Numbered from the stretch's first letter, positions 14,275 through 23,308 are shown. The stretch is 32,373 nt of DNA from Enterococcus italicus DSM 15952 (GCF_000185365.1 NZ_GL622241.1:1789066-1821438); one strand, 5' to 3'. Numbers and translations are program-made. The notes: generated from the letters alone by a model not told the origin.

Positions 14275-17200
14275 TTATCGCTTTCTAAACGGTAGAATTT
14301 CCTCTTTCACTAAGTCGTTTAAATCTTCAATCATTGCTCGTCCATATTTAAGCTTAGATACAGGTTGCTCTGCATGCTCACGGTACATTTGATAATCACC
14401 TGTTTTCTTCAACTCATTTTCACCTGGTTGTTTGTCATTTTTTTCATTGAAATTCGAAACAACATAGGCGACCTCATCTTCATCCACATGCCAAAACTGA
14501 GCAAATTGCTTCACCATTTGGGATTCTTGCTGAAGAATTAAATCTTCTAACATGTTCGAAACATCTTGATCTCGATACGCCTCTGGATCAGACAAAATAT
14601 TCGTCCATATTTGTTGTAGTACATCAGCTAGTTTAGGATTATTTCGACTCAGCGTCGCGATATAGTTGTCGACTTCGGCCGCTGCCTTTTGATCTTCGCG
14701 TGGAATAAGCTCATAAGCATCATCACCAGAAGGAACGAAGGCTTGTATCAACATCAATATATATTCATAATTGATTTCCTCAGTCTTCACTGATTCTAAT
14801 TCATATGAAATATCAATCTCTGTCTTGCCACCTTCTTCTGGATCTTTAGTCAATATCTCTAGCGCATTTTCGTATTTCCCACGATACGCTTCATACTCTT
14901 CAGAATGAAAAGGAAAATCAGCCCCCATCATCTGATCATCAAATTCAGAGTACACTTGCACTGCTGCATAGGATTTATCAAACTGCTGAAACGCCTTGAT
15001 AAATTTCTTCAGTTCAGCAGGATTCATACTATCTAGATCTATCTCTTCCGGTCGTGTGACCACTTCTTTCAAGTCAAAAATTGCTTGATGGAAAAGTTCT
15101 TTCGATTCCTCCCAACTCGGTGCCAGTACGTCATTTTGTCCCCCATTTGAATAGAGAATGAGCGCCTCTTTTACTCGCTGTTCAAATGTCTTTGGTACCT
15201 GGAAAGTGACTATCTGCCCATATTTTTTCTGCTTATCAAATAGTCGGTTCGTTCTCGAGAACGCTTGGATTAAGTCATGTGGCTTCATCGGTTGACGATC
15301 AATAAATAGAGTAGACAGACAAGGTGCATCAAAGCCCGTCAATAAACGATCGACCACGATAACCAAATCAAGTTGCTCTGAGCGCACTAAGTAATTCTCA
15401 CGCTTTCGTGCCAAACGATCATTTATATTTCGATTGTATCCGCGCATCGTTTCTATCGTGTAACTCGTACCAAACATTTGATTGTAATAGGCAATTGCCT
15501 TTTTCATTTCGTTTTGATTAGAAACCGATGCCTCTTCATTTTCAGAAATGGAATAAGTAATAGCCACTTTCGGAAAATCAGGCAATACCCGCTTGACTTG
15601 CTCCTCTATCTCAAACGGACTCTCGCCATCTCTCACTGCACAGAACATCCGAAAATATCTTTGGGCTTGTGTGATTGAACTCGTTGTCAAAAGAGCATTG
15701 TACGTTTGACCCGATCCCTTTGCAAATCCTAGCTTGTTTTTTGACTTATTGACAATAGAGCGTACCACTTCCCACATATGCTCGTCAGCTTCATAGATTG
15801 ATTTTGGCAAACGTGCTTCCTTATCAGGAATCGACCAATCAGTAATCTCTAATTCATCCTTTTGCTCAACTTGTGCCACAAGTCGGTCAAGATCATCTTG
15901 CGAGAAAGTAGACTTATACTCCACCTGAAATCCGAGCACTGCTTTGTCATGTATGGCTTCTTTTACTGTATACTCATGCAGACAATCCCCATACTGCTGA
16001 GCCGTCGTCCGTGGCAAATCCCCTAGCGCTATTTTGGCATTTTCTTTAAAAATAGGTGTACCTGTAAAGCCATACCACAAAGAATAAATAAAAAACTCTT
16101 CTATTTCACGCTTTTTCACCGGGCTTACCGCACGATGGCATTCGTCAATGACAAACGCCACTTTTAAATTCACCAATTTTTCGTAACGTTTGCTTTCCTG
16201 CTGATGAGCAAATCGCTTCATGACATGATTCAATTTTTGAATCGTGGTCACGATGACCGTCCGATCATCTGACAGTAATTTCTTTATCAGATCATTCACA
16301 TTCTCCGTCTCGTCAATCTCAATCACATCATTCTCTGCATAAGAAGAAAACGAACTTGTCGTCTGCTGATCAAGATCCACTCTGTCCACAATAAAAATCG
16401 TCTTTTGCAACGACGGAATCTGCAGTAAATTTCGTGCTACCTTATACGATGTCAACGTCTTCCCCGACCCTGTCGTATGCCAGACAAACCCAGACTGTTG
16501 CCTCTTAGATGCTTCCTTTACCTTTTCAATAGCATGAATTTGGTACGGTCGCAATAAAATCAATGAATTTTTATTATTATCAAGAACTGTATATTGTGTC
16601 ACCATTTTGTGAGCCATCGGTATTGACAAGACCTCACGTGCAAACTCCAAATAATCCGTTACCGGCCTATTATCCGGGTCTACCCATTTGGTTAGAAACT
16701 GTTCGTTCAGTTTGGTATCTTTTGCTGATGCGATGTAACGTGTATCTGACCCATTAGATACGACAAACATCTGGACAGTCGAGTAGATGCCATTAAACTT
16801 TCCTTCACGAACGTATTTTTTTATTTGTCGAAAGGCATCCATAAACGGATGAGACCGATTTTTTAATTCGATGTGAATCATTGGCAGACCATTAATCAGT
16901 AAAGTGACATCAAAACGACGATCCACATCTTCAACGAGACGCTTTGGAGAAACATACTGGTTAATCACTTCATACGAAGAAATTCCGCCAGCAATATCTT
17001 GGCGATTGATTACTCGTAGACGAATCGTCCCTTGCTTCACGTCTTCTCGTTGTACTTCCACTTTTGCTATTCCATTCTCACCGACTAACCACTCAGCCGC
17101 CTTATAAAAACTTCCGAATGTCAGTCGATTTTTAATCTGGCGAAACTCTTGATGCGTCAATGGAGTCTCACCTAGAATATCTCGATTATTTTGTTCTAAT

Positions 17201-17331
17201 TTATTTTTAAAGTTCTGCCATAATTCATCTTCCGTATGCAAGTCATCACGATACACCCATTGAGACTGCCCAGAAATGAGCTGTTGAATCAGTGTATTCT
17301 CCATCACTTGCTCTGCTGTCATACCCACCAT
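14275..17331 (-). CDS. hsdR: type I restriction enzyme, R subunit HsdR
   Basis: A 1018-residue restriction and translocation subunit. The N-terminal nuclease core ends in HIELKNR (about residue 153), the D/E-x-K end of PD-(D/E)xK, with RFDVTLLIN before it. Superfamily 2 motor motifs follow: Walker A TTGSGKT (about 286), DECHR (about 397), TGTPI (about 425) and QAFSRTNR (motif VI, about 690). A helical C-terminal region contacts HsdM/HsdS. It assembles as R2M2S and cuts distant from unmethylated sites. GGGTG precedes the ATG and a promoter with an extended -10 lies upstream, so hsdR is transcribed separately from hsdMS, across the recombinase and silent cassette. No frame damage is seen. Confidence 0.96.
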   Translation of the reverse strand: MVGMTAEQVMENTLIQQLISGQSQWVYRDDLHTEDELWQNFKNKLEQNNRDILGETPLTHQEFRQIKNRLTFGSFYKAAEWLVGENGIAKVEVQREDVKQGTIRLRVINRQDIAGGISSYEVINQYVSPKRLVEDVDRRFDVTLLINGLPMIHIELKNRSHPFMDAFRQIKKYVREGKFNGIYSTVQMFVVSNGSDTRYIASAKDTKLNEQFLTKWVDPDNRPVTDYLEFAREVLSIPMAHKMVTQYTVLDNNKNSLILLRPYQIHAIEKVKEASKRQQSGFVWHTTGSGKTLTSYKVARNLLQIPSLQKTIFIVDRVDLDQQTTSSFSSYAENDVIEIDETENVNDLIKKLLSDDRTVIVTTIQKLNHVMKRFAHQQESKRYEKLVNLKVAFVIDECHRAVSPVKKREIEEFFIYSLWYGFTGTPIFKENAKIALGDLPRTTAQQYGDCLHEYTVKEAIHDKAVLGFQVEYKSTFSQDDLDRLVAQVEQKDELEITDWSIPDKEARLPKSIYEADEHMWEVVRSIVNKSKNKLGFAKGSGQTYNALLTTSSITQAQRYFRMFCAVRDGESPFEIEEQVKRVLPDFPKVAITYSISENEEASVSNQNEMKKAIAYYNQMFGTSYTIETMRGYNRNINDRLARKRENYLVRSEQLDLVIVVDRLLTGFDAPCLSTLFIDRQPMKPHDLIQAFSRTNRLFDKQKKYGQIVTFQVPKTFEQRVKEALILYSNGGQNDVLAPSWEESKELFHQAIFDLKEVVTRPEEIDLDSMNPAELKKFIKAFQQFDKSYAAVQVYSEFDDQMMGADFPFHSEEYEAYRGKYENALEILTKDPEEGGKTEIDISYELESVKTEEINYEYILMLIQAFVPSGDDAYELIPREDQKAAAEVDNYIATLSRNNPKLADVLQQIWTNILSDPEAYRDQDVSNMLEDLILQQESQMVKQFAQFWHVDEDEVAYVVSNFNEKNDKQPGENELKKTGDYQMYREHAEQPVSKLKYGRAMIEDLNDLVKEEILPFRKR

Positions 17332-17428
17332 ATATTCACCCGCTTTTGTTATTTTATCCCCGTATTAATTTTTATCTTTTTCATTTAAAACTTATATATA
17401 TACATAATACATCGGTTTCACATCTAAA

Positions 17429-17437
17429 ATTATAGCA
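17429..17437 (-). promoter_or_regulatory. extended -10 promoter of hsdR
   Basis: On the minus strand TGCTATAAT (17437-17429) is an extended -10 element, about 100 bases upstream of hsdR. A clear -35 is missing, as is common with extended -10 promoters. It lies outside the 17-nt inverted repeat at 17500, so inversion would not separate it from hsdR. Confidence 0.5.
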
Positions 17438-17499
17438 TAACTATCCGACTGCAAACTTGGCTTAATGAAACAATCCCGATAAATTTCAATCACTTTGCT

Positions 17500-17516
17500 T
17501 GGGAAGAGCGTAAGTT
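17500..17516 (+). repeat. inverted repeat IR1, cassette copy (17 nt)
   Basis: TGGGAAGAGCGTAAGTT is identical to two copies on the other strand inside hsdS (19619-19635 and 20234-20250). It encodes WEERK at the start of each recognition domain and marks the 5' boundary of homology. Confidence 0.9.
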
Positions 17517-17970
17517 TTTTGAAAGTATAGCTTCAACAATAGATTTTAGAGGTAGAACTCCTAAAAAGTTAGGCATGGACTGGAGTGATTCTGGATATTT
17601 AGCTTTATCCGCTTTGAACGTAAAAAATGGATATATTGATCCGTTAGCTGATGCTCACTATGGTGATGAGAAATTATACAGAAAATGGATGTCAGGAAGA
17701 GAACTAAAAAAAGGACAGGTTCTCTTTACAACAGAGGCTCCTATGGGAAATGTCGCTCAAGTACCTGATGATAACGGATATATTTTAAGTCAAAGAACTG
17801 TAGCATTTGAGACCAAAGAAGATATGATGACTAATGACTTCTTAGCTGTATTATTAAAATCTCCTTTAGTTTTCAATAATTTATCAGCATTATCAAGCGG
17901 TGGAACTGCTAAAGGGGTTAGTCAAAAATCATTAAAAGGACTATCTATAACTGTCCCATTGGATATTGAC

Positions 17971-18030
17971 GAGCAACAAAAAATCGGTTCATTCTTCAAA
18001 CAGTTAGACGAGACTATCGCTCTTCATCAG
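17971..18030 (+). repeat. inverted repeat IR2, cassette copy (60 nt)
   Basis: It encodes EQQKIGSFFKQLDETIALHQ. It matches 58 of 60 bases of the reverse complement at 19129-19188 and about 52 of 60 at 19744-19803. Homology stops exactly at the CAG before the cassette's TGA. Confidence 0.9.
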
Positions 18031-18049
18031 TGAGAACTATTTTAACCTA

Positions 18050-18089
18050 TTAAAATAACAAAAACCTACCTGTCAGAGACCAGATAGGT
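18050..18089 (-). terminator. terminator overlapping the recombinase stop codon
   Basis: On the minus strand ACCTATCTG (18089-18081) pairs with CAGGTAGGT (18072-18064), 9 bp with one G-U, and TTTTGTTATTTTAAT follows. The TGA stop (18075-18073) lies in the loop. A second 8-bp repeat TATTTTAA/TTAAAATA lies just beyond. It would stop transcription from hsdMS and the recombinase before it runs antisense into the silent cassette. Confidence 0.65.
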
Positions 18090-18987
18090 AACGCATAATT
18101 TTATCATTATCTTGATTTTCAAGCTCCTGAATAATGTGAAGATAGATTTGTTGAGTTGTGGTCATATTTGCGTGGCCCAGTCTACGTGCAACACTAGCAA
18201 TTGACACACCAGCAAATAAAAGTAACGAAGCATGAGTATGTCGCAATCCGTGTACAGTAATGATTGGTATACCAGTCTTTTTACAACACCTCCTCAACAA
18301 ATTATTGACCGTTGAATTAAATACTCTTTCCTTAACAAAGATTGGTTCATTGTCAGGTAGATCTTTAATTAACTGCGCAAACTGCATCCCCGTCTTCCAA
18401 TCGATTGATACATGTCTTTTTGAAGAAGCATTTTTTGTACCCATGAATCCTCCCTCATTTGTTTTATAATTCCATGTTTTCGTCACTGAAATTGTTTGAT
18501 TAAAGAAATTAAAATCCTCTGGTGTAAGTGCTAACGCTTCTGAAAAGCGTAAGCCTGTTTTTGCTATCAAAAGAATCAACCAATCAAAGCTAACTTGCTC
18601 GGTTAATTCCAGTGAGTCTAATAATTTTTGCAAATCGAATTGATTCAAGTACTTATCCTTTTTTGGACGTGGTGTCTTGCCTTTAATAACTACTTTTCTT
18701 GTCGGATCTGAAATAATGATTCGTTCATCAAGCGCATCTCTTAGTGCCCCTTTTAATTGATGGTGAAAGTCTAACGTTGTCTGTTTTTCATGTGTCATTG
18801 CGTATTGATTTAACAAGCTTTGATATGACTTTCGATCTAGATCTTGTAAAAATAAATCGGGGACCAATTCCCGAACCCATTTCAAACTCATTTTATACTT
18901 AGCCAACGTAACATCTCTCACCGCTCCTACCTTGTATAACTCAATCCACTCCGCATAATACTCATAAAATTTCACCTGATTTTCCAT
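18073..18987 (-). CDS. tyrosine site-specific recombinase of the hsdS inversion locus
   Basis: A 304-residue integrase/XerC-type recombinase. An N-terminal SAM-like core-binding domain (about residues 1-95) precedes the catalytic domain. Catalytic residues are visible: Arg in TGLRFSEAL (about 146), HGLRHTHAS (HxxR, about 247), LGHANMTTTQQIYLH with a His and the Tyr nucleophile. I chose ATG 18987 because GGAGGG lies 5 bases upstream; the frame is open to 19023. It sits between the expressed hsdS and the inverted partial hsdS, as CreX/PsrA do in pneumococcal and lactobacillar phase-variable type I loci. No phage genes are nearby, so a prophage integrase is unlikely. Confidence 0.88.
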   Translation of the reverse strand: MENQVKFYEYYAEWIELYKVGAVRDVTLAKYKMSLKWVRELVPDLFLQDLDRKSYQSLLNQYAMTHEKQTTLDFHHQLKGALRDALDERIIISDPTRKVVIKGKTPRPKKDKYLNQFDLQKLLDSLELTEQVSFDWLILLIAKTGLRFSEALALTPEDFNFFNQTISVTKTWNYKTNEGGFMGTKNASSKRHVSIDWKTGMQFAQLIKDLPDNEPIFVKERVFNSTVNNLLRRCCKKTGIPIITVHGLRHTHASLLLFAGVSIASVARRLGHANMTTTQQIYLHIIQELENQDNDKIMRYLSGL

Positions 18988-19027
18988 ATAAAACCCTCCA
19001 CATAATTTTTGACCGAAGTCCATTCAT

Positions 19028-19056
19028 TATGTAGAGGATAGTATGAAATAATTCAA
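19028..19056 (-). promoter_or_regulatory. candidate promoter of the recombinase
   Basis: TTGAAT (19056-19051) and TACATA (19033-19028) on the minus strand are 17 bases apart, in the 81-base gap between hsdS and the recombinase start. This would give the recombinase its own transcript. Confidence 0.4.
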
Positions 19057-19068
19057 TCTATTTTTCTT

Positions 19069-20301
19069 TTATACGAACATTTTTTGCAACATACTTTTTT
19101 TCATTAATTTTAATTCATCAATTTTACGCTGATGAAGAGCGATAGTGTCATCTAACTGTTTGAAGAATGAACCGATTTTTTGTTGCTCTTCAAATTTTGG
19201 AAGATGAACATTAAATGATGAAAGTGCTTCTTTGGTGATAGTTTTGATAGTACCACCTGGTGCTTTAAGCTTTTCAATTTCAAATTTTTTCTGAATTGTA
19301 TATGCCCAAAATCGTTCATCAGTTTCTTTTTCATAATCTTCGAAAATTAGTAAGGTACGGTCTACAAATGAATCATACTGAGTGATAGCAACACGTCCAA
19401 TGCTTCCTTGTAGTGTAACTACAACTTTTCCTTTTGGAACAAACACACTCTTAGATTGAGCTAATTTACTTATTTTTTGTTTTGTATTTTCAACTAAAGT
19501 TAATTTATTAGTCACGTCCACAACTTGAACAAAAGGCATAGCACCTTCGCCGTCATACCACTCTTTATTCCCATACGGTTGTGGGAATGAACCACGACGA
19601 TATTTAGCATGATCTCCTAACTTACGCTCTTCCCAATCATCATTGAAACCAGCAAATCGTATTTCCGGAATTATTTCACCATTTTTGGGAAACATTTTTT
19701 GTAAAAAGCCTTTTTTCTGTTCATTTAGTAGATTTAACTTACGCTGATGAAGAGAGATAGTATTATCCAATTTTTTGAAGAATGAACCGATTTTTTGTTG
19801 TTCTTCTAATTTTGGATATAAAAGATTTACTTGTTTTAGATCAGAGTTATGCAGATGAACTACAGATTTTCCTTGAGCTCTCTTCGACATTTCTTGTTGT
19901 TGAGATCCATTAGAAATAGTTAAAGCTAAAAAAATAGAATCAATATAATTTACTGGTTTAATTATATTTAAATCTCCACCTAAAATTAGACCTGATTTAC
20001 CAACAACTGAAGCTCTAGAAATATCTTCTGAAGATTCTCCTGATGCAGGTACTATGACTTCAGATCCTTCACTAATTATTGAGTTATCTTTCTTATTTAC
20101 AAATGTATCTACTTTCTCAATAACTGTTTCATATTTTGTATATAAGCGACCATATAAAATTATTGGATCTCCAAATTCGACTAAATCATTTTTTGTATAT
20201 CCATTGCCTTTTGAAAAACTAGCTAATTCACCTAACTTACGCTCTTCCCACTCATCCTCGTATCCTTTAAATCTCACACTCGGTGTTCTGCTTGGATTCA
20301 T
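19069..20301 (-). CDS. hsdS: type I restriction enzyme, specificity subunit HsdS
   Basis: A 410-residue subunit that recognises the two halves of a split DNA target. Domain order is N-terminal RFKGYEDEWEERK, TRD1 (about residues 25-160), central conserved helix with EEQQKIGSFFKKLDNTISLHQ region (about 165-205), a second DDWEERK hinge (about 220-230), TRD2 (to about 370) and a C-terminal helix repeating EEQQKIGSFFKQLDDTIALH. The near-identical repeats explain how cassettes can be exchanged in frame. Its ATG overlaps the hsdM stop (ATGA) and GGAGGTGGG lies upstream, so hsdM and hsdS are coupled. Its TRDs are predicted to be exchangeable with the cassette at 17500-18033. Confidence 0.95.
   Translation of the reverse strand: MNPSRTPSVRFKGYEDEWEERKLGELASFSKGNGYTKNDLVEFGDPIILYGRLYTKYETVIEKVDTFVNKKDNSIISEGSEVIVPASGESSEDISRASVVGKSGLILGGDLNIIKPVNYIDSIFLALTISNGSQQQEMSKRAQGKSVVHLHNSDLKQVNLLYPKLEEQQKIGSFFKKLDNTISLHQRKLNLLNEQKKGFLQKMFPKNGEIIPEIRFAGFNDDWEERKLGDHAKYRRGSFPQPYGNKEWYDGEGAMPFVQVVDVTNKLTLVENTKQKISKLAQSKSVFVPKGKVVVTLQGSIGRVAITQYDSFVDRTLLIFEDYEKETDERFWAYTIQKKFEIEKLKAPGGTIKTITKEALSSFNVHLPKFEEQQKIGSFFKQLDDTIALHQRKIDELKLMKKSMLQKMFV
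19129..19188 (-). repeat. inverted repeat IR2, C-terminal hsdS copy
   Basis: 58 of 60 bases match the cassette copy at 17971-18030 in inverted orientation. After this point hsdS continues for 19 more codons, whereas the cassette stops. Confidence 0.9.
19619..19635 (-). repeat. inverted repeat IR1, TRD2 copy in hsdS
   Basis: Identical over 17 bases to 17500-17516 in inverted orientation. It marks the start of TRD2. Confidence 0.9.
19744..19803 (-). repeat. inverted repeat IR2, central hsdS copy
   Basis: About 52 of 60 bases match the cassette copy in inverted orientation, including an uninterrupted run of 27. It lies at the end of TRD1. Confidence 0.85.
20234..20250 (-). repeat. inverted repeat IR1, TRD1 copy in hsdS
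   Basis: Identical over 17 bases to 17500-17516 in inverted orientation, at the start of TRD1. Confidence 0.9.
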
Positions 20302-21905
20302 TCAAGCCCACCTCCATGTAACAATTGTCGAAATTGCGCGAGTTCTTTTTCAATTTCTGGACTAGTTGAAACGAGTTCTCCAAAGAGCGTGGCTAATTCT
20401 TTTTCTGCTTGAGCTAATGAGTCGTTAGTAGCGGCTATTTCTTGTGCCAATTCTCCTAAGTGAATCGGTTCCTCCTCTTCAAAGGTATCAACGTAACGTG
20501 GAATATTCAAATTAAAATCATTTTCTTTGATTTCATCAAATGTTGCTAGGTGGGCATATTTTTCGATAGATACTCTTTTTTGGTACGTATCAATAATAGC
20601 TTCAATATGATTTGGTTCTAATACGTTTTGATTTTTCCCTTTAGTAAAGCCATTTGACGCGTCAATAAATAAGACATCTTGGTTTGGTCGGTTTTTCTTT
20701 AAGATAATGACGGTCGTAGGAATAGATGTACTAAAAAAGATATTCGCCGGTAAGCCAATGACGGTATCAATCGCCCCATTTCTTAACAAAATTTCTCGAA
20801 TTTTACCTTCTGAATTTCCTCTAAATAAGACCCCGTGTGGCAAAATAATCGCCATCACACCAGATTCTTTTAAATGGTAGTAGCCGTGTAGTAAAAAGGC
20901 AAAGTCTGCTTTAGATTTTGGGGCTAATACACCATACATTGAAAAGCGCGGATCATCTAAAAAGCCTTTTTCACCTGACCACTTGGCTGAATATGGGGGG
21001 TTCATGAGTACGGCATCGAAGTTGGTCGGCTCTTCAGTCGGCCAATCTCCATCTAGCGTGTCCCCATTGCGTAAATGCTGATTGGCACTATCGACACCAT
21101 GTAAAATCATATTCATTCGCGCCAAATTAAATGTCGATGTATTCAATTCTTGACCGAAATAATTAATAAATCCTTTTTCATTTGAAAAGCGTCTGACATT
21201 CAGTAATAGCGAGCCAGATCCCATTGTCGGATCGTAGACGGAGAAGCCTTTTTGGTCTTCCTTTCCATCAATAGCAATACGAGTCATTAACTCAGAGATA
21301 GGCTGTGGTGTGTAGAATTCACCTGCTTTTTTGCCCGACTCTGATGCGAATTGACTAATTAAATACTCATAGGCATCGCCTAGTATATCCCCTTGATGTG
21401 CCAAATCTAAGTCGGCTAATTCTTTCATCACATTCGCGATGGTTTGATTTTGTTTTTGTGGAGTGGCTCCTAGTTTTTTCGAATACAAATCCACATCTTC
21501 AAATAAGTTCTCGAATAGCTCATTGCTTTGTTCGATATTTCGAAAACCTTGCGCCAAATCCTCTAGCTGGAATTTTCCTCGGTAGACATCGTGAACTAAC
21601 GCTGTAAATGTTAGTGATGGTTCAATTAAATAAGAAAACTCATCCTTTAACGCATAAAGCAAATCGTCTTTGACTTCTCCGTCGTCCATAGCCTTTGTGA
21701 AAATCACTTGTGCTTCTTCCAGGTCACTTGCGCTCTCCTCTAATAAATCGACCGCAAAGACCAGCATTCTATCGGATAGATATTTATAAAAGACGATTCC
21801 TAATAAATAATTTTTGTACTCGTTGGCATCCATTTTTGATCGTAAGATATCTGCCGAACTCCATAAAGCTTGATATAGATTTTTTGAATTTTGATTGCTT
21901 ACCAC
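20298..21905 (-). CDS. hsdM: type I restriction enzyme, methyltransferase subunit HsdM
   Basis: A 535-residue N6-adenine methyltransferase. An N-terminal helical domain (about 1-170) is followed by the catalytic domain: AdoMet motif I YDPTMGSGSLL (about residue 226) and motif IV MNPPYSAKW (about 302). Together with HsdS it methylates host targets, and with HsdR it forms the restriction complex. It starts at GTG 21905, supported by GAGGAG 8 bases upstream. It is the first gene of an hsdM-hsdS operon, overlapping hsdS by 4 bases. It lies at the far end of the locus from hsdR. Confidence 0.95.
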   Translation of the reverse strand: MVSNQNSKNLYQALWSSADILRSKMDANEYKNYLLGIVFYKYLSDRMLVFAVDLLEESASDLEEAQVIFTKAMDDGEVKDDLLYALKDEFSYLIEPSLTFTALVHDVYRGKFQLEDLAQGFRNIEQSNELFENLFEDVDLYSKKLGATPQKQNQTIANVMKELADLDLAHQGDILGDAYEYLISQFASESGKKAGEFYTPQPISELMTRIAIDGKEDQKGFSVYDPTMGSGSLLLNVRRFSNEKGFINYFGQELNTSTFNLARMNMILHGVDSANQHLRNGDTLDGDWPTEEPTNFDAVLMNPPYSAKWSGEKGFLDDPRFSMYGVLAPKSKADFAFLLHGYYHLKESGVMAIILPHGVLFRGNSEGKIREILLRNGAIDTVIGLPANIFFSTSIPTTVIILKKNRPNQDVLFIDASNGFTKGKNQNVLEPNHIEAIIDTYQKRVSIEKYAHLATFDEIKENDFNLNIPRYVDTFEEEEPIHLGELAQEIAATNDSLAQAEKELATLFGELVSTSPEIEKELAQFRQLLHGGGLE

Positions 21906-22144
21906 AGCTATCGCTCCTCTACAACGTATGTTTATATCTTTATTATCCTATTTTAGATATCATATTCCTAGAATTATTTTGCGTATTTCACGTATTTTTT
22001 AATTTACTAGGACAAGGGACTGACTTTCGTCAAGCATTCTGCTTCTCTCGCACCCTTCTTCACTCTCCCAATTGCTTCTAGCCGCTATTTTTCATGCGAT
22101 CTTGTATACTAAATATATATTGACAAACTACTAGGAGGGTTCTT

Positions 22145-23020
22145 ATGCCAAAAGTTGCGACCAATCAATCCAAACAAGATAAATTATACGAGCGGACCTT
22201 AAAAACAATCGGTGCGGTAGCAAAGTTGCCTATCATCCGCGTAAACCGCAAAAAATTTTTGAAAGAGCAGTTTGCAGGCTCACCTGATTTAGACAAAATT
22301 CTAAAATATGGACCGCAATCAGTCTATTCTTCGACGGATTTACGTCAAAAAGCGACAGAAATTATCAAAAGTAGTACAAAAAAAACATCTATAGCAAGTT
22401 TTGCGGCAGGGATGCCTTCTAACCCATTGATTATGTTAGCGGCTGGTAGTGCAGACGTGGCGCAATATTTTGCCTTTGCAATTAATATGGCGCAGCAGAT
22501 TGCGTATTTATTTGGTGAGGAAGATTTGTTTACGAGTAAGACGGATGAGCTTTCAGAAGAAGCAAAGTTACGTATTATTGCCTATCTTGGTGTGATGTTT
22601 GGTGCTGGTGGTGCGGCCTTCTTGGTCTCGAAAGTATCTAAGCAAGCCGGTGAGCATTTAGGCCAACGCATCGCGACAAAGACTCTCAGTCAGACGACTT
22701 GGTTTCCATTAGTGAAGAAAGTCGGCGCCAAAATTGGCCAAAATATCACCCAGGAATCCGTCCAAAAGACTGTGACTAAGTCAGTGCCTATCATTGGTGG
22801 TGTCATTTCTGGCGGCTTGACGTATGTGACGTTCATTCCTATGGGTAATCGCTTGGCAGATGCCTTTGTCATGCACCTCGACGGGACGTTTGAAGATAGC
22901 CCGACGACACTGATGAAAAAGCAACACTTTCTCGATCGATTCAAACGACGCCAAAAACCAGCGAATGAAGTAATCGAAGGTGAATTCAAAGTACTACCCC
23001 TTGAAGAAGAAAAAGAATAG
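22145..23020 (+). CDS. EcsC family protein
   Basis: A 291-residue protein of the EcsC family (PF12787), whose role is unclear; EcsC in Bacillus is encoded with the EcsAB ABC transporter, absent here. Glycine- and alanine-rich hydrophobic stretches at about residues 90-125, 140-165 and 215-245 could be membrane-associated helices. The N-terminus is Lys-rich and the C-terminus acidic (VLPLEEEKE). Start ATG 22145 has AGGAGGG 6 bases upstream. It is divergent from hsdM and probably monocistronic, followed by repeats and a terminator. Confidence 0.85.
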   Translation: MPKVATNQSKQDKLYERTLKTIGAVAKLPIIRVNRKKFLKEQFAGSPDLDKILKYGPQSVYSSTDLRQKATEIIKSSTKKTSIASFAAGMPSNPLIMLAAGSADVAQYFAFAINMAQQIAYLFGEEDLFTSKTDELSEEAKLRIIAYLGVMFGAGGAAFLVSKVSKQAGEHLGQRIATKTLSQTTWFPLVKKVGAKIGQNITQESVQKTVTKSVPIIGGVISGGLTYVTFIPMGNRLADAFVMHLDGTFEDSPTTLMKKQHFLDRFKRRQKPANEVIEGEFKVLPLEEEKE

Positions 23021-23030
23021 TATCCAAAAA

Positions 23031-23133
23031 GGTGTGACAAAAGCGATTAGCTCCGAGCAATCAATCAGAAATCGTAAAAATTGCTCCTCAAATTTTTTAA
23101 GAGTTTTGATTGATTGTCGAAAGAGCTGCTTTT
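23031..23133. repeat. palindromic direct repeat, copy 1
   Basis: A 103-base unit starting GGTGTGACAAAAGC and ending GCTTTT, about 90 percent identical to the unit 120 bases downstream. Each unit can fold into one long hairpin: AAAAGC/GCTTTT at the base, AGCTC/GAGCT, then CAATCAATCA/TGATTGATTG toward the apex. The 396-base gap between the EcsC gene and pepN holds this, copy 2 and a terminator, with no gene. Confidence 0.9.
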
Positions 23134-23150
23134 GGAACACTGATTATTAT

Positions 23151-23253
23151 GGTGTGACAAAAGCGATTAGCTCTGAGTAATCAATCAGAAATTGGAAAAA
23201 TTGCTCCTCATATTTTTTAAGATTTTTGATTGATTGTCAAAAGAGTTGCTTTT
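23151..23253. repeat. palindromic direct repeat, copy 2
   Basis: The second unit, offset exactly 120 bases from copy 1. Several changes, such as CGAG to TGAG and GTCG to GTCA, keep pairing in the stem, so structure seems conserved. A related palindrome lies after pepN at 25954-26034. Confidence 0.9.
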
Positions 23254-23272
23254 ACTAATCTATTCAAGTTAT

Positions 23273-23308
23273 GGGAGTGTGACGGACGTTTGTCACACTC
23301 CCTTTTTT
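23273..23308 (+). terminator. terminator after the EcsC gene and repeats
   Basis: GGGAGTGTGAC (23273-23283) pairs perfectly over 11 bp with GTCACACTCCC (23292-23302), followed by TTTTTT. The stem sequence is shared with the terminator at 11195-11230. Confidence 0.85.

Larger units (their letters stand above)
17500..18033 (+). pseudogene. hsdS': silent partial hsdS cassette (one target-recognition domain, inverted)
   Basis: On the plus strand, opposite to hsdMS, an open frame of 177 codons begins at the WEERK hinge (17500) and reads through one complete target-recognition domain and the conserved helix EQQKIGSFFKQLDETIALHQ, then stops. ATG 17575 is internal and lacks a ribosome binding site; the frame is open to 17428 without a good start. 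It is therefore not expressed as placed. Both ends coincide with repeats shared with hsdS: 17 identical bases at its 5' edge and 58 of 60 at its 3' edge. Its recognition domain is unrelated to either domain of hsdS. It is a donor for specificity switching by inversion. Confidence 0.88.

Noticed and set aside
17575-18033. Independent expressed hsdS gene from ATG 17575
   Set aside because: The ATG is inside the recognition domain, has no Shine-Dalgarno and no promoter on that strand.
18073-18987. Prophage or genomic-island integrase
   Set aside because: No phage genes, no tRNA target beside it and no direct att repeats. Its place between inverted hsdS copies explains it better.
22690-23040. 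Antisense ORF over the EcsC gene
   Set aside because: It is a shadow frame without ribosome site or recognisable domain, opposite a well-supported family protein.
23031-23253. CRISPR array
   Set aside because: There are only two units, each a 103-base hairpin with a 17-base gap, and no cas genes. Repeat and spacer sizes do not fit.
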